From an uncultured Eubacteriales bacterium (GTDB taxonomy: Bacteria > Bacillota > Clostridia > Oscillospirales > UBA644): DNA of 64,000 nucleotides. Under the pieces are notes generated by a model. That model was not told the origin of the DNA, did no database searches, and saw only the letters and a program-made list of their open reading frames with translations. Each line of letters starts with the position of its first letter. Position 1 is the stretch's first letter. Position numbers and translations under genes: made by a program. This document shows positions 40,450-48,320 of this stretch, one piece after another. The DNA lies in assembly GCA_934501435.1 (NCBI GenBank), contig CAKSTW010000001.1, positions 62,001-126,000 of the forward strand. Direction: 5' to 3'.

Positions 40450-40464
40450 TTCATATAAAGGTTT

Positions 40465-40491
40465 ATGTCTGCAAAAGCAGACATTTTTTTG
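40465..40491 (+). terminator. Second, tandem terminator after tRNA-His
   Basis: A perfect 8-bp stem (40465-40472 with 40477-40484), AAAA loop and a T-run. It lies 15 nt after the first terminator. Confidence 0.75.
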
Positions 40492-41121
40492 TTTCAGTAA
40501 ATATTCTGATAAATAAAAAAAATCAACTCTCGTTTTAAGCGTTTATTTTGATTTGAAACGATGCACTGTTCATTCGGGCGGATTTTATTTGATAATAAAA
40601 ATATAAGAATTACATATAGTAAAGCAAAAACATCTTCGCAGACGCAAATCAATATAAAAATATAAATGAAAAAATAAAACCGGCATTGAAAAGTTAAAAC
40701 CGATAACTGTTTATTTGATAATCGGATTATTTTGAAATAACAAACCGTGCCGTTCATTTAAGTTTAAGAGTTTTTAATCTGTTATATTTTTTATCTTTAT
40801 TATATTTCTGGTATATTTTTTCTTCAGTATCGGTTATTTTCCTTTATTCTTTATTTTCGCCCTCCCCTGAATTGCACAAAATATTCATTTTGTGCAATTT
40901 CCCTGGTGCAAAAAAAACAAGAGCCCCTTGCGGCTTTATTCCTACACTAAAAGAAACCTTGCTGTCTCCTTTCATTTTTAATCGACACAAGCCCGACGCC
41001 TGCGGAAGGTTCAACACCGCCAAAATAATGAAAAAGCCCACGGGTAAGGTTTTGTCGAATAAAGGAAACAGATCTTTTTGATTACAAAAATAAAAGCCGT
41101 AAGTTTAATTCAGCATTTTAT
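40492..41121. other. AT-rich stretch without a recognisable gene
   Basis: About 630 nt, clearly richer in A+T than the neighbouring genes up to about 40860. Open frames at 40494-40757 (minus, 87 codons), 40844-41041 (minus, 65 codons) and 40872-41081 (plus, 69 codons) have no ribosome site, conserved motif or normal codon pattern, and the last two are mirror images of each other. The 3' half (40861-41095) contains a long inverted repeat and a short hairpin (AGCC...GGCT near 40922-40935) followed, on the minus strand, by a T-run. It may be a non-coding RNA or a decayed repeat. Confidence 0.5.
40870..40899. repeat. Perfect 13-bp inverted repeat
   Basis: Arms 40870-40882 and 40887-40899 are perfectly complementary around ATTC. 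No T-run follows on either strand, so it is not a standard terminator. Confidence 0.8.
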
Positions 41122-41160
41122 AAAAACAGAGCCGACCGTAAAAATCGCACGGTTCGGCTC
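41122..41160 (-). terminator. Terminator of the SDR/membrane-protein operon (minus strand)
   Basis: Arms 41149-41160 and 41129-41139 pair with one bulged base, and on the minus strand the stem is followed by TGTTTTTA. Confidence 0.75.
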
Positions 41161-41172
41161 AATAAACAAATT

Positions 41173-41901
41173 TTACATATAAAATCCGCCGTTTACACGG
41201 AGTATTTCCCCGGTAATATATTTTGCGGAGTCCGACAGAAGAAATGCGACTGCCGAGGCTATGTCCCGCGGCGTTCCTATTTTTCCGAGAGGAATTTCCT
41301 CTTCGAGAGACGAAAGGTCGTCTTCCGTAAAAATATTCAGCATATCGGTTTTAATTACGCCGGGAGTTACACAGTTTACTCTTATCCCCGACGGGGCGAC
41401 TTCTTTTGCAAGCGCTTTTGTAAAACCTATAAGCCCTGCTTTTGTCGCAGAATACGCGGTCTCGCAGGAAGCGCCCGTTTCTCCCCAGACCGACGAAATA
41501 TTTACGATATTTCCGCGCTTTGCGAATATCATATTTTTAATAACGGAACGGGATATAAGCATCGGCGCTTTTAAGTTTACCGAAATTATTTTTTCAACGT
41601 CGGAAACCGAGCCTTCCTGAAACAGTCCGTAAAGGCTCATACCCGCATTGTTCACAAGAACCTCGATATCTTTCCGGTCTTCGAGAAAAGCGCAGAATTC
41701 TGAGATGTCTTCAGATAAAGAAAAATCACACTTCACGGGTGTTATTTTGACACCCGAATACTTTCCTATTTCGTCGTATTTTTCGGATATTTCACGGGAA
41801 TTATACTGCGCAATCACATCAAACCCCGAAAATGCAAGAGTTTTCGCTATTTCAAAGCCTATTCCGCCCGAAGAGCCGGTTACTACCGCTGTTCTACTCA
41901 T
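41173..41901 (-). CDS. Short-chain dehydrogenase/reductase (FabG-like)
   Basis: A 242-residue classical SDR. The NAD(P) site is TGSSGGIG (residues 8-15), with LVNNAG (about 85-90), the active-site Ser in NISSVWG and the YSATK motif with catalytic Tyr and Lys. The C-terminus has RVNCVTPG and ILRVNGG. It looks like a 3-oxoacyl-ACP reductase, but it lies outside any fatty-acid gene cluster, so another carbonyl substrate is equally possible. It overlaps the upstream membrane-protein gene by 8 nt. Confidence 0.88.
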   Translation of the reverse strand: MSRTAVVTGSSGGIGFEIAKTLAFSGFDVIAQYNSREISEKYDEIGKYSGVKITPVKCDFSLSEDISEFCAFLEDRKDIEVLVNNAGMSLYGLFQEGSVSDVEKIISVNLKAPMLISRSVIKNMIFAKRGNIVNISSVWGETGASCETAYSATKAGLIGFTKALAKEVAPSGIRVNCVTPGVIKTDMLNIFTEDDLSSLEEEIPLGKIGTPRDIASAVAFLLSDSAKYITGEILRVNGGFYM

Positions 41902-42715
41902 CGGCAGTCCCCTCCCCTTCCTTCGGTTTTCTTATTCTCTTATAAATATTCATATTGATAAGGAACAGCGCTGCTATGCAAAACAGATCCACTGTCTGGC
42001 TGATGTAAGAAACAGACGTGTCCGCCGCGGCGTTGTTCAAAACGGAATAAAGGACGTCGGAAAGCCTTATCGACATAAATATTGCGGAAAGATAGATATA
42101 TGCGCTCAGCTTTTTGCGGGTTGCTTTCGCGACCGCCATATATGCGATCTCCGAAAAAGCAAGGGCAAGAAATGCAGTTTTGAATATCTCAAAAGTATCG
42201 TACGGCTTTGAGATAAAACCGTAACGTACGATATTTATATAGAAAAGTCTCAATACAAAATAGACGGGAATTGCAATAGTGAAAAGTTTTGTTGCCGCAG
42301 ATCTGAATCTGACTTTTGCGGGAAAAACGGACAATAATATAAAAGCCACCGCCGCGAGAAATTCAAAAACGGTAAGAAATATTTCAAAAACAGAAGGTCT
42401 TACCGCAATGTAGTTTATCACTGAAATCGCCGTATCGCAGAAAAGAAGCAATGCAGGAACCATGAAAAGATATAGATGAGAAGTCGTTTTTTTCAGATAG
42501 CCGAAACCGAAGTTCGTTTTCGAAAGCGTAAAGAACGAGGACGCAAAAAAAGCCGCAATAAGGAAATAAACCGCCCAGAAAATATAATGAAATCCGTCTC
42601 CTGCGATATAATGCGAGGTTCCCCTGTCGGCAAGAAACGATATTTCCGCAAAACGCAAAACAAAAACAAGTATCACGGCCGGTATGATAAGTTTGTTATA
42701 AAGCTTGACTTTCAT
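41894..42715 (-). CDS. Hypothetical membrane protein with about eight transmembrane segments
   Basis: A 273-residue protein consisting almost entirely of hydrophobic segments separated by short basic loops, with a charged C-terminal tail (KRIRKPKEGEG). I recognise no family. It has a consensus promoter, is divergent from the CPBP gene, and is translationally coupled to the SDR by an 8-nt overlap. No function is proposed. Confidence 0.65.
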   Translation of the reverse strand: MKVKLYNKLIIPAVILVFVLRFAEISFLADRGTSHYIAGDGFHYIFWAVYFLIAAFFASSFFTLSKTNFGFGYLKKTTSHLYLFMVPALLLFCDTAISVINYIAVRPSVFEIFLTVFEFLAAVAFILLSVFPAKVRFRSAATKLFTIAIPVYFVLRLFYINIVRYGFISKPYDTFEIFKTAFLALAFSEIAYMAVAKATRKKLSAYIYLSAIFMSIRLSDVLYSVLNNAAADTSVSYISQTVDLFCIAALFLINMNIYKRIRKPKEGEGTADE

Positions 42716-42743
42716 ATTTCTTCTCCCATAAATTCATAAATAT

Positions 42744-42772
42744 ATTATACAGTCCCGATCGAAAATTGTCAA
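42744..42772 (-). promoter_or_regulatory. Consensus promoter of the membrane protein-SDR operon
   Basis: On the minus strand TTGACA (42767-42772) and TATAAT (42744-42749) are separated by 17 nt: a full consensus. Confidence 0.85.
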
Positions 42773-42781
42773 TAGTTCATA

Positions 42782-42810
42782 TTGACACCGACGGCGGTAT
42801 CTGATATAAT
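42782..42810 (+). promoter_or_regulatory. Consensus promoter of the CPBP protease-htpG operon
   Basis: TTGACA (42782-42787), 17-nt spacer and TATAAT (42805-42810) with TGA before it. It is back to back with the minus-strand promoter, the two -35 boxes being only 9 nt apart. Confidence 0.85.
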
Positions 42811-42837
42811 TATTTGTTGAAGAGAGGTGTCGGATAA

Positions 42838-43755
42838 ATGCAGAAAGAGCCAAAAAACATAATAAACATTTACTTCGGGATATGTTGTCTTTTCCCAGTT
42901 GTAAACATAGTAATTTCGGTATTTGCCTCCGTATTTATTATCCTTACGGGAGGGAAAGCGCCGTTTTATTCATTGTTTGCGGTTCCTCAGTTTTTATTGC
43001 CGGCATTAAATCTTACGGTGTTTGTTCTGTTAAGTAAATTTCTGATAAAAAACAGAAAAACGCCCCGCGATTGCACAAGGCTTCCGCTGTCCGACGCCGT
43101 CCTGTTCTCCTGCCTTTATTTCGGAGCGATTCCCATTCTTGAAATCATATCGGCGCTTAACAGCGCGCTCTTTACGTTTATAGGGATAGACCTGCCTGAA
43201 ATATCCGTATTCCGGTTCCTTCCGACAAACATGGCGGAAACCGCAATTTTTATTTTTGTCCTTGCAGTACTCCCCGCTGTTGCCGAAGAGACAATTTTCA
43301 GACTCGGAATATGCGGAACTCTTTCAAAATATTCGACGGTAGGCGCTGTTGTCGTTTCGGCAATCGCTTTCGGTCTTATGCACGGTTCTTTTCAGCAGGT
43401 TCTGTATGCGACAGCGGCAGGCTTGTTTTTCGGGTACCTGTTCATAAGGACAAACAACATTCTCCTGACCGTTTTCCTGCATTTTCTGAATAATCTTGCA
43501 AGCTGCTCGATTATTCTTATAAGCAACAGTTACGGCGAATACGTTTCGTCCGTCGTATACACGGTCAAAACCGCATTTGAAATTGCCGCAGGCCTTACTG
43601 CGCTTATAATCTGCATTAAAACAAAAAAATTCAGAATACCGTCTCCCGAAACTTCGGTAAAAGCGGGAGAGATAATAAAAGCAACTTTTCGCGCGCCGTT
43701 CTTTTATCTGTTTGCGGTATGCGAAATAATAATGATGATACTTAATCTCATATAA
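42838..43755 (+). CDS. CPBP family intramembrane metalloprotease (CAAX/Abi type)
   Basis: A 305-residue polytopic membrane protein. The three conserved motifs of the family are visible: EETIFRLG (about residue 148), FGLMHGSFQQ (about 179) and HFLNNLASC (about 218), supplying the Glu and His residues of the active site. Family members cleave prenylated or other membrane substrates, or act in bacteriocin self-immunity. The role here is unknown. htpG follows after 13 nt on the same transcript. Confidence 0.88.
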   Translation: MQKEPKNIINIYFGICCLFPVVNIVISVFASVFIILTGGKAPFYSLFAVPQFLLPALNLTVFVLLSKFLIKNRKTPRDCTRLPLSDAVLFSCLYFGAIPILEIISALNSALFTFIGIDLPEISVFRFLPTNMAETAIFIFVLAVLPAVAEETIFRLGICGTLSKYSTVGAVVVSAIAFGLMHGSFQQVLYATAAGLFFGYLFIRTNNILLTVFLHFLNNLASCSIILISNSYGEYVSSVVYTVKTAFEIAAGLTALIICIKTKKFRIPSPETSVKAGEIIKATFRAPFFYLFAVCEIIMMILNLI

Positions 43756-43768
43756 GGAGGAAATAAAA

Positions 43769-45565
43769 ATGACAGAAAAAGGCGGAATTTCCGTACAAAC
43801 GGAGCATATATTTCCAATTATCAAAAGATGGCTCTACTCCGAAAAAGACATTTTTTTAAGAGAAATAGTTTCAAACGCGGCTGATGCCGAATCGAAACTC
43901 AGGCACCTTATCGCAATCGGAGAAGCGCAGGTCGACGACGAGGATTTCAAAATAAAAATATCGGTCGACAAAGATAATAAAACGCTTACCGTTTCGGATA
44001 ACGGCATAGGCATGACCGATGAGGAAGTGAAAAAATATATAAACCAGATCGCCCTTTCCGGCGCGCTTGATTTTATACAGAAATACGACGGCAAAGACGA
44101 TTCGGAAGATGCTGCAAAAAGCGGAATTATCGGGCATTTCGGGCTCGGATTTTATTCTGCGTTCATGGTCGCGGATAAGGTCGACATACTGACGAAAAGT
44201 TTTAAGGACGAGCCCGCAGTCTTCTGGACCTGCACCGACGACGGCGACTATGAAATGAAAACCGCCGAAAAAGCAGAACGGGGAACTGATATAATTCTGC
44301 ATATCAATGATGATAACAAAGAATATCTCGAAGAAGACAAAGTTCGGGAAACTGCTGAAAAATATTGCTCTTTCATGGCGTTCCCCGTATTTCTCGGAGA
44401 CAAACAGATAAGCGATACCGAGCCTCTTTGGCTCAAAAATCCGTCGCAATGCACCGACGAGGAGTATTCCGAATTTTATAAAAAGGTCTTTCACGACTAT
44501 AACGATTCCCTTTTCCATATTCATATAAACGCAGACTACCCGCTCAATTTCAAGGGAATTCTTTATTTCCCGAAACCGACGCACGAATATCAGAACCTTG
44601 ACGGCGAGATAAAACTCTATTATAACAGGGTTTTCGTTGCGGACAATATAAAGGAAGTCATACCCGAATACCTGCTCATGCTCAAAGGAGTTGTCGACTG
44701 CCCCGACCTTCCGCTCAACGTTTCGAGAAGTTATCTCCAGACAAACTCTTACGTTGCAAAGGTTTCGGCGCATATCGTCAAAAAGGTCTGTGACAAGATA
44801 AATTCTCTTTTCAACACCGAACGGGAAAAATTCGAAGGGATGTACGAAGATCTTAAAGTCTTCCTTGAATACGCATGCTTAAAAGACGAAAAGTTTTACG
44901 ACAGGATAAAGTCTTCCCTGCTCTTCAGATCGGTCTCCGGCGGTTACAAGACACTTTCGGACTGTCTTGAGAACAACGAAGAGAAGAAGATATATTACGC
45001 AAGCGACGTCGAACAGCAATCTGTTTATATCAATATGTTCAAAAACGAAAATATTGACGTCGTCGTAATGGACAAGGTTCTTGACAACCAATTTATATCG
45101 CTTCTTGAATACAAAAACGAAGGCGTGAAATTTTTAAGAGTAGACGCTTCTTCCGACGCCCTGAAAACAGACAATGAAGGCAGCAAAGACGAACAGCTCG
45201 AAAAACTTTTCAGAGAAGTTTCGGGAAGAGAAAATCTCAAAGTTACGGTGTCCGCACTCAAAGATAAAACCGTACCCGCCGTTCTCAATATTTCCGAAGA
45301 AGCAAGACGTTTTAACGATATGCTTAAAATGTACGGAATGTATAACGGGAAAGACGTTTCGGGAAATCAGGCGCCCGAAGAATATACTATTTCCCTAAAT
45401 TCAGAAAGCGCAATTGTCGGAAAACTCAAAAATCTTCCGGAAGACGAAGCGAGAACCGTGGCAAAACAGATATTCAGTCTTGCGCTTCTTTCTCAAAGAA
45501 GATTTACCGCCGAGGAACTTTCCGAATTTGTCAAAGACAGTTATTCTCTCCTCGAAAAAATGTAA
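43769..45565 (+). CDS. htpG: Chaperone protein HtpG (Hsp90)
   Basis: A 598-residue Hsp90. The GHKL ATPase domain includes REIVSNAADAESKL, SDNGIGMTDEEV and GHFGLGFYSAFMVADKV. The middle domain has GVVDCPDLPLNVSRSYLQ, and a C-terminal dimerisation domain follows. In most HtpG the first box reads ELISNASDA; here it is EIVSNAADA. A GGAGG ribosome site precedes ATG 43769, and the gene ends at a terminator. No heat-shock element such as CIRCE was seen upstream. Confidence 0.96.
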   Translation: MTEKGGISVQTEHIFPIIKRWLYSEKDIFLREIVSNAADAESKLRHLIAIGEAQVDDEDFKIKISVDKDNKTLTVSDNGIGMTDEEVKKYINQIALSGALDFIQKYDGKDDSEDAAKSGIIGHFGLGFYSAFMVADKVDILTKSFKDEPAVFWTCTDDGDYEMKTAEKAERGTDIILHINDDNKEYLEEDKVRETAEKYCSFMAFPVFLGDKQISDTEPLWLKNPSQCTDEEYSEFYKKVFHDYNDSLFHIHINADYPLNFKGILYFPKPTHEYQNLDGEIKLYYNRVFVADNIKEVIPEYLLMLKGVVDCPDLPLNVSRSYLQTNSYVAKVSAHIVKKVCDKINSLFNTEREKFEGMYEDLKVFLEYACLKDEKFYDRIKSSLLFRSVSGGYKTLSDCLENNEEKKIYYASDVEQQSVYINMFKNENIDVVVMDKVLDNQFISLLEYKNEGVKFLRVDASSDALKTDNEGSKDEQLEKLFREVSGRENLKVTVSALKDKTVPAVLNISEEARRFNDMLKMYGMYNGKDVSGNQAPEEYTISLNSESAIVGKLKNLPEDEARTVAKQIFSLALLSQRRFTAEELSEFVKDSYSLLEKM

Positions 45566-45570
45566 AACCA

Positions 45571-45596
45571 AAGCACCGGTCACCCGGTGCTTTTTT
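45571..45596 (+). terminator. Terminator after htpG
   Basis: A 9-bp stem (45571-45579 with 45584-45592), TCAC loop and T-run. Confidence 0.9.
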
Positions 45597-45720
45597 CAAG
45601 CTGTAAGACGAAAATCGTATCCCGTAAAAGAATCCGCCGAATATCGGAAATATTCGATAAAATCTGAGAGCCGAATATCTCTGCAAAGCGATATTTCTCG
45701 CCGCAAGGCGAATATAACCG

Positions 45721-45754
45721 AAAAAAAAGCACTTGCAATCGCAAGTGCTTTTTT
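45721..45754 (-). terminator. Terminator of the tRNA-Pro/tRNA-Gln transcript
   Basis: GC-rich core arms 45729-45736 and 45741-45748, extended by A-T pairs, give a run of eight T on the minus strand right after tRNA-Gln. It would also work on the plus strand. The 120 nt between the htpG terminator and this one show no gene. Confidence 0.85.
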
Positions 45755-45756
45755 CA

Positions 45757-45830
45757 TGGCTGGGAATGAAGGATTCGAACCCTCACAAACAGAGTCAGAG
45801 TCTGTCGTGCTACCTTTACACAAATTCCCA
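45757..45830 (-). tRNA. tRNA-Gln (anticodon CTG)
   Basis: The minus-strand cloverleaf has acceptor TGGGAAT/ATTCCCA with the U1-A72 pair seen in tRNA-Gln, anticodon stem ACAGA/TCTGT with loop CTCTGAC, T loop TTCGAAT and encoded CCA. It is transcribed after tRNA-Pro. Confidence 0.93.
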
Positions 45831-45845
45831 ATGTGATTGAGAGTC

Positions 45846-45872
45846 CCGACGCTGTTCACGGAACAGCATCGG
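45846..45872 (-). repeat. Long hairpin in the spacer between tRNA-Pro and tRNA-Gln
   Basis: A 12-bp stem with a 3-nt loop and one G-T wobble fills most of the 46-nt spacer. It has no T-run and is a likely RNase III or other processing site in the dicistronic precursor (inference). Confidence 0.6.
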
Positions 45873-45876
45873 AAAT

Positions 45877-45953
45877 TGGTCCGAGCGGCGGGAGTTGAAC
45901 CCACGGCCTCTTGAACCCCATTCAAGCGCGCTACCAAACTGCGCTACGCCCGG
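45877..45953 (-). tRNA. tRNA-Pro (anticodon GGG)
   Basis: The minus-strand cloverleaf has acceptor CCGGGCG/CGCTCGG, D arm GCGC..GCGC, anticodon stem CTTGA/TCAAG with loop ATGGGGT, T arm GTGGG-TTCAACT-CCCGC and encoded CCA. Confidence 0.94.
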
Positions 45954-45974
45954 AGACTTTTCTCAACGCAAATT

Positions 45975-46003
45975 ATTATATCATATTTTTTTTCGTTTTG
46001 CAA
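45975..46003 (-). promoter_or_regulatory. Promoter of the tRNA-Pro/tRNA-Gln transcript
   Basis: On the minus strand TTGCAA (45998-46003) and TATAAT (45975-45980) are 17 nt apart, about 21 nt before tRNA-Pro. Confidence 0.75.
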
Positions 46004-46126
46004 TAGGCAAATCAATATTTTACACAAATTTCAAGAAATTATTTTTTCAGCGGCTTCTCCGCTGTCCGTATTATCGTACACCTTTGCGTGTATAATGAAG
46101 TCAGAAAAAACAAAGGAGAAATCAAA

Positions 46127-46291
46127 ATGATCTTCGCAATAATTTTTCTTATCGCTCTTTTCTGTTTCCCCGACATATCCTTTTTTGCGCTGATACTGTT
46201 TTCGGTATATCTGATATGCACTCTTCTGCCGGAAATAGCGGACAAAGCGGAAAAGAAAACTACAAAAGCCGTTTGGAAAGTTCTTTTTTAG
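46127..46291 (+). CDS. Small hydrophobic membrane protein (54 aa)
   Basis: The 54-residue peptide has two closely spaced hydrophobic segments (residues about 1-14 and 16-36) and a basic, Lys-rich tail. An AAAGGAG ribosome site lies 8 nt before ATG 46127 and a TATAAT sits at 46091-46096. The last 32 nt overlap the convergent gatD-like gene. No family was recognised. The ribosome site is the main support for it being real. Confidence 0.55.
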   Translation: MIFAIIFLIALFCFPDISFFALILFSVYLICTLLPEIADKAEKKTTKAVWKVLF

Positions 46292-46970
46292 CCGTCATAT
46301 AAGCCATTTCAATATAAGAATCGGGAGAAAAAGAAATTTTACCGCCCGCAAGTTTGCCGGCAAAAAAAGCGAGCGCTGCGGGATTTTTGACAAGTAACGG
46401 GCCTATAAGCTGCGTAGCGTAGAAATTTCCGCTGATGAAACCGTCGGCATTCTCCTTTTTATCATTTCCGAGCGACGGATTGAGCAGAAGTTCAAAGGCG
46501 GGCGACGTTATTCCCGTAAAGATGGAAGAAGTGTTGATAAATCCGACTGCCGCAGCCGAAAAAACATTATCTTCCGACGTTATAACGTCTCCCAAAAATC
46601 GCTGTTCCGTTTTCAGTTCGGTTTTGTACTCAAAGATATTCGCTGCGGGAAAAGTCTCGTTTTCCGCCGAAATTTCAGAGCCGAAAACAGACATTGCGTT
46701 TCCCGTTGCAAGAAAAATACTTTTTTCAAGAGCCGCCGAAATTTCTTTTGAAAAAGATGAAAGTCTCTTTCCCGCTTCGATAAGCGCCGTTTCGGTTCCC
46801 GAACCTATATATATGAAGTCAAAGCCGTCAAACGACGGAACTTCCTCGGAACGGGTAACGTTTACCGAACAACCGTTTTCTTCAAGGGTCTTTTTAAGAA
46901 TTACGACGTTTCCCCTCTCTCCGTAAAGAGAAAGCAATTCGGGGAAAAGATGTAAGATATTTATACTCAT
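46260..46970 (-). CDS. gatD: GatD-like glutamine amidotransferase homologue lacking the catalytic Cys and His
   Basis: A 236-residue protein aligned with GatD, the glutaminase that feeds ammonia to MurT for amidation of lipid II D-Glu. The frame of the family is clear: SLYGERGNVVILKKTLEENG, FIYIGSGTE and IGPLLVKNP. The nucleophile box, normally ICGGYQ.LG, reads ATGNAMSVFG with Gly90 at the Cys position. The LHGP block reads LIGP with Ile189 in place of His. The FENHGG motif is also lost (FINTSS). I read both substitutions directly from the codons. It therefore cannot work as a classical glutaminase. ATG 46970 fits an AGGTG ribosome site; GTG 46979 is an alternative. Confidence 0.8.
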   Translation of the reverse strand: MSINILHLFPELLSLYGERGNVVILKKTLEENGCSVNVTRSEEVPSFDGFDFIYIGSGTETALIEAGKRLSSFSKEISAALEKSIFLATGNAMSVFGSEISAENETFPAANIFEYKTELKTEQRFLGDVITSEDNVFSAAAVGFINTSSIFTGITSPAFELLLNPSLGNDKKENADGFISGNFYATQLIGPLLVKNPAALAFFAGKLAGGKISFSPDSYIEMAYMTAKKELSKRLL

Positions 46971-46979
46971 AAAACACAC

Positions 46980-48320
46980 CTATTTCGCTGTCGGAGTCTC
47001 GACTTTTACTCTGTCGTAAAGTTTATCCTTATCGGAAAAACAGGTTACTGCAAAGAGTTTAAGGTCTGTGGGCTCCGAAATAATTTTGCCCATTTCGTCA
47101 AGGTCCGGAACGACTTCCGTTTTAATATCTCCGAAATCGGAGACAGAAAAGCGCACCGCAAGGTCGTAGGCATATTTTCCGCAGAGAAGAATTCTTTTTA
47201 TATTAGAATCACGGAGTTTCTCAAAAGAAATGTCCCAGAGCCAACTTGTTTCCGCCGTATAATATTTTCGGCTTATCGCGTCGACGATTATGACGAGCAT
47301 CGACGGGTCTTTTTGCGCCGCAACATATTCGAGGCTCTGGTTGTAAGACGTGGAATTTTCATGCTTTGAGGTTATGAGCAGCCCTTTGTTTTCCCCCGCG
47401 GTAAAACGAACGACTCTTCCGTTTTTCATGACGAAAGAACTCAGGGATTCCGCCGTTTTTTTTGCAGAAACGCCGAGAAGAGAACAAACGGCAAACGCCG
47501 CGCAGAGATTATATACGTTATATCTGCTCGCAAACGCAAGCCTGATCTTGTTTCCGTTGATCGACGCCTCGGTACTGTCAAGATCGAGTCCGTCAACGGC
47601 GTAGGAAATTTCGGGTCTCGAATAACCGCAGTTTTTGCACCCGTAATTTCCGAGATGAGAGTAGTGAAACCACTTATAATCGAGTTTATTGCCGCAAACG
47701 GGACAGTAATAGCAATCGTTATACAGAGAATTCGTTTCGGGAGTCGAATATCTGTTTTCGTTCATTCCGAAATAAACGCAGTTTTCGCGGTTCATGCCGT
47801 ATTTTCTTATAATGGGATCGTCTCCGTTCAGAATAAGAACGGCATTCGGGATAAGATCGACGGCGTCCTTTACTATATTATAAATAAAGAAGGGGTGAGC
47901 GTTTCTCGTCATCTGATCCCTGTAAAGGTTTATGACGGCAAAATGAGTGGGTTTTATATACCTGAAAGTATGTCTTGCATATCTTTCGTCACTTTCTAGG
48001 ACTACTACGTCGCCCTTTACCCTGCCCGAAAAAGTCGAGTTTTTCAGCAGCAGTGTGGTGACGCCCTCTATCTGGTTGCTTCCCTCTTTATTCCATATTA
48101 CCTTTTTGTCCGAGTCGGTAAGAACGTTCGCAATCATTTCGACAGTCGACGTTTTTCCGTTTGAGCCGGTAACGGCAACGACCGCTTCGGGAAGCGTTAT
48201 TCTCGACAGGATATCGGGACATATCTTCAACGCGACAGCGCCTGGAAGACTTGTCCCCTTTTTTAATATTCTGCCGACAAAAGCAAGAATTTTGCAAACA
48301 AGAACAGCAATAAATCTCAT
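46980..48320 (-). CDS. murT: MurT-like Mur ligase family protein, divergent at active-site motifs
   Basis: A 446-residue protein with the MurT layout. A short hydrophobic N-terminus precedes the ATP P-loop TGSNGKTST (residues 51-59), VINLYRDQM, an inserted Cys4 zinc ribbon (CPVCGNK...CKNCGYS) and a C-terminal DUF1727-like domain. MurT amidates D-Glu of lipid II with ammonia from GatD. Here the canonical KNPAG.N block reads KHENSTSYN. The segment that normally contains DN.ADGRDVSW reads DAISRKYYTAETSW, with Glu for Asp before SW. ATP binding looks possible, but substrate handling may differ. It sits between asnA (4-nt overlap) and the GatD-like gene. Confidence 0.82.
   Translation of the reverse strand: MRFIAVLVCKILAFVGRILKKGTSLPGAVALKICPDILSRITLPEAVVAVTGSNGKTSTVEMIANVLTDSDKKVIWNKEGSNQIEGVTTLLLKNSTFSGRVKGDVVVLESDERYARHTFRYIKPTHFAVINLYRDQMTRNAHPFFIYNIVKDAVDLIPNAVLILNGDDPIIRKYGMNRENCVYFGMNENRYSTPETNSLYNDCYYCPVCGNKLDYKWFHYSHLGNYGCKNCGYSRPEISYAVDGLDLDSTEASINGNKIRLAFASRYNVYNLCAAFAVCSLLGVSAKKTAESLSSFVMKNGRVVRFTAGENKGLLITSKHENSTSYNQSLEYVAAQKDPSMLVIIVDAISRKYYTAETSWLWDISFEKLRDSNIKRILLCGKYAYDLAVRFSVSDFGDIKTEVVPDLDEMGKIISEPTDLKLFAVTCFSDKDKLYDRVKVETPTAK

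Noticed and set aside
40494..40757. 87-codon minus-strand frame in the AT-rich stretch
   Set aside because: Low-complexity Phe/Ile-rich product without a ribosome site, typical of AT-rich non-coding DNA.
45414..45836. 140-codon plus-strand frame
   Set aside because: It runs across the htpG end, two terminators and the tRNA-Gln gene, so it is not coding.
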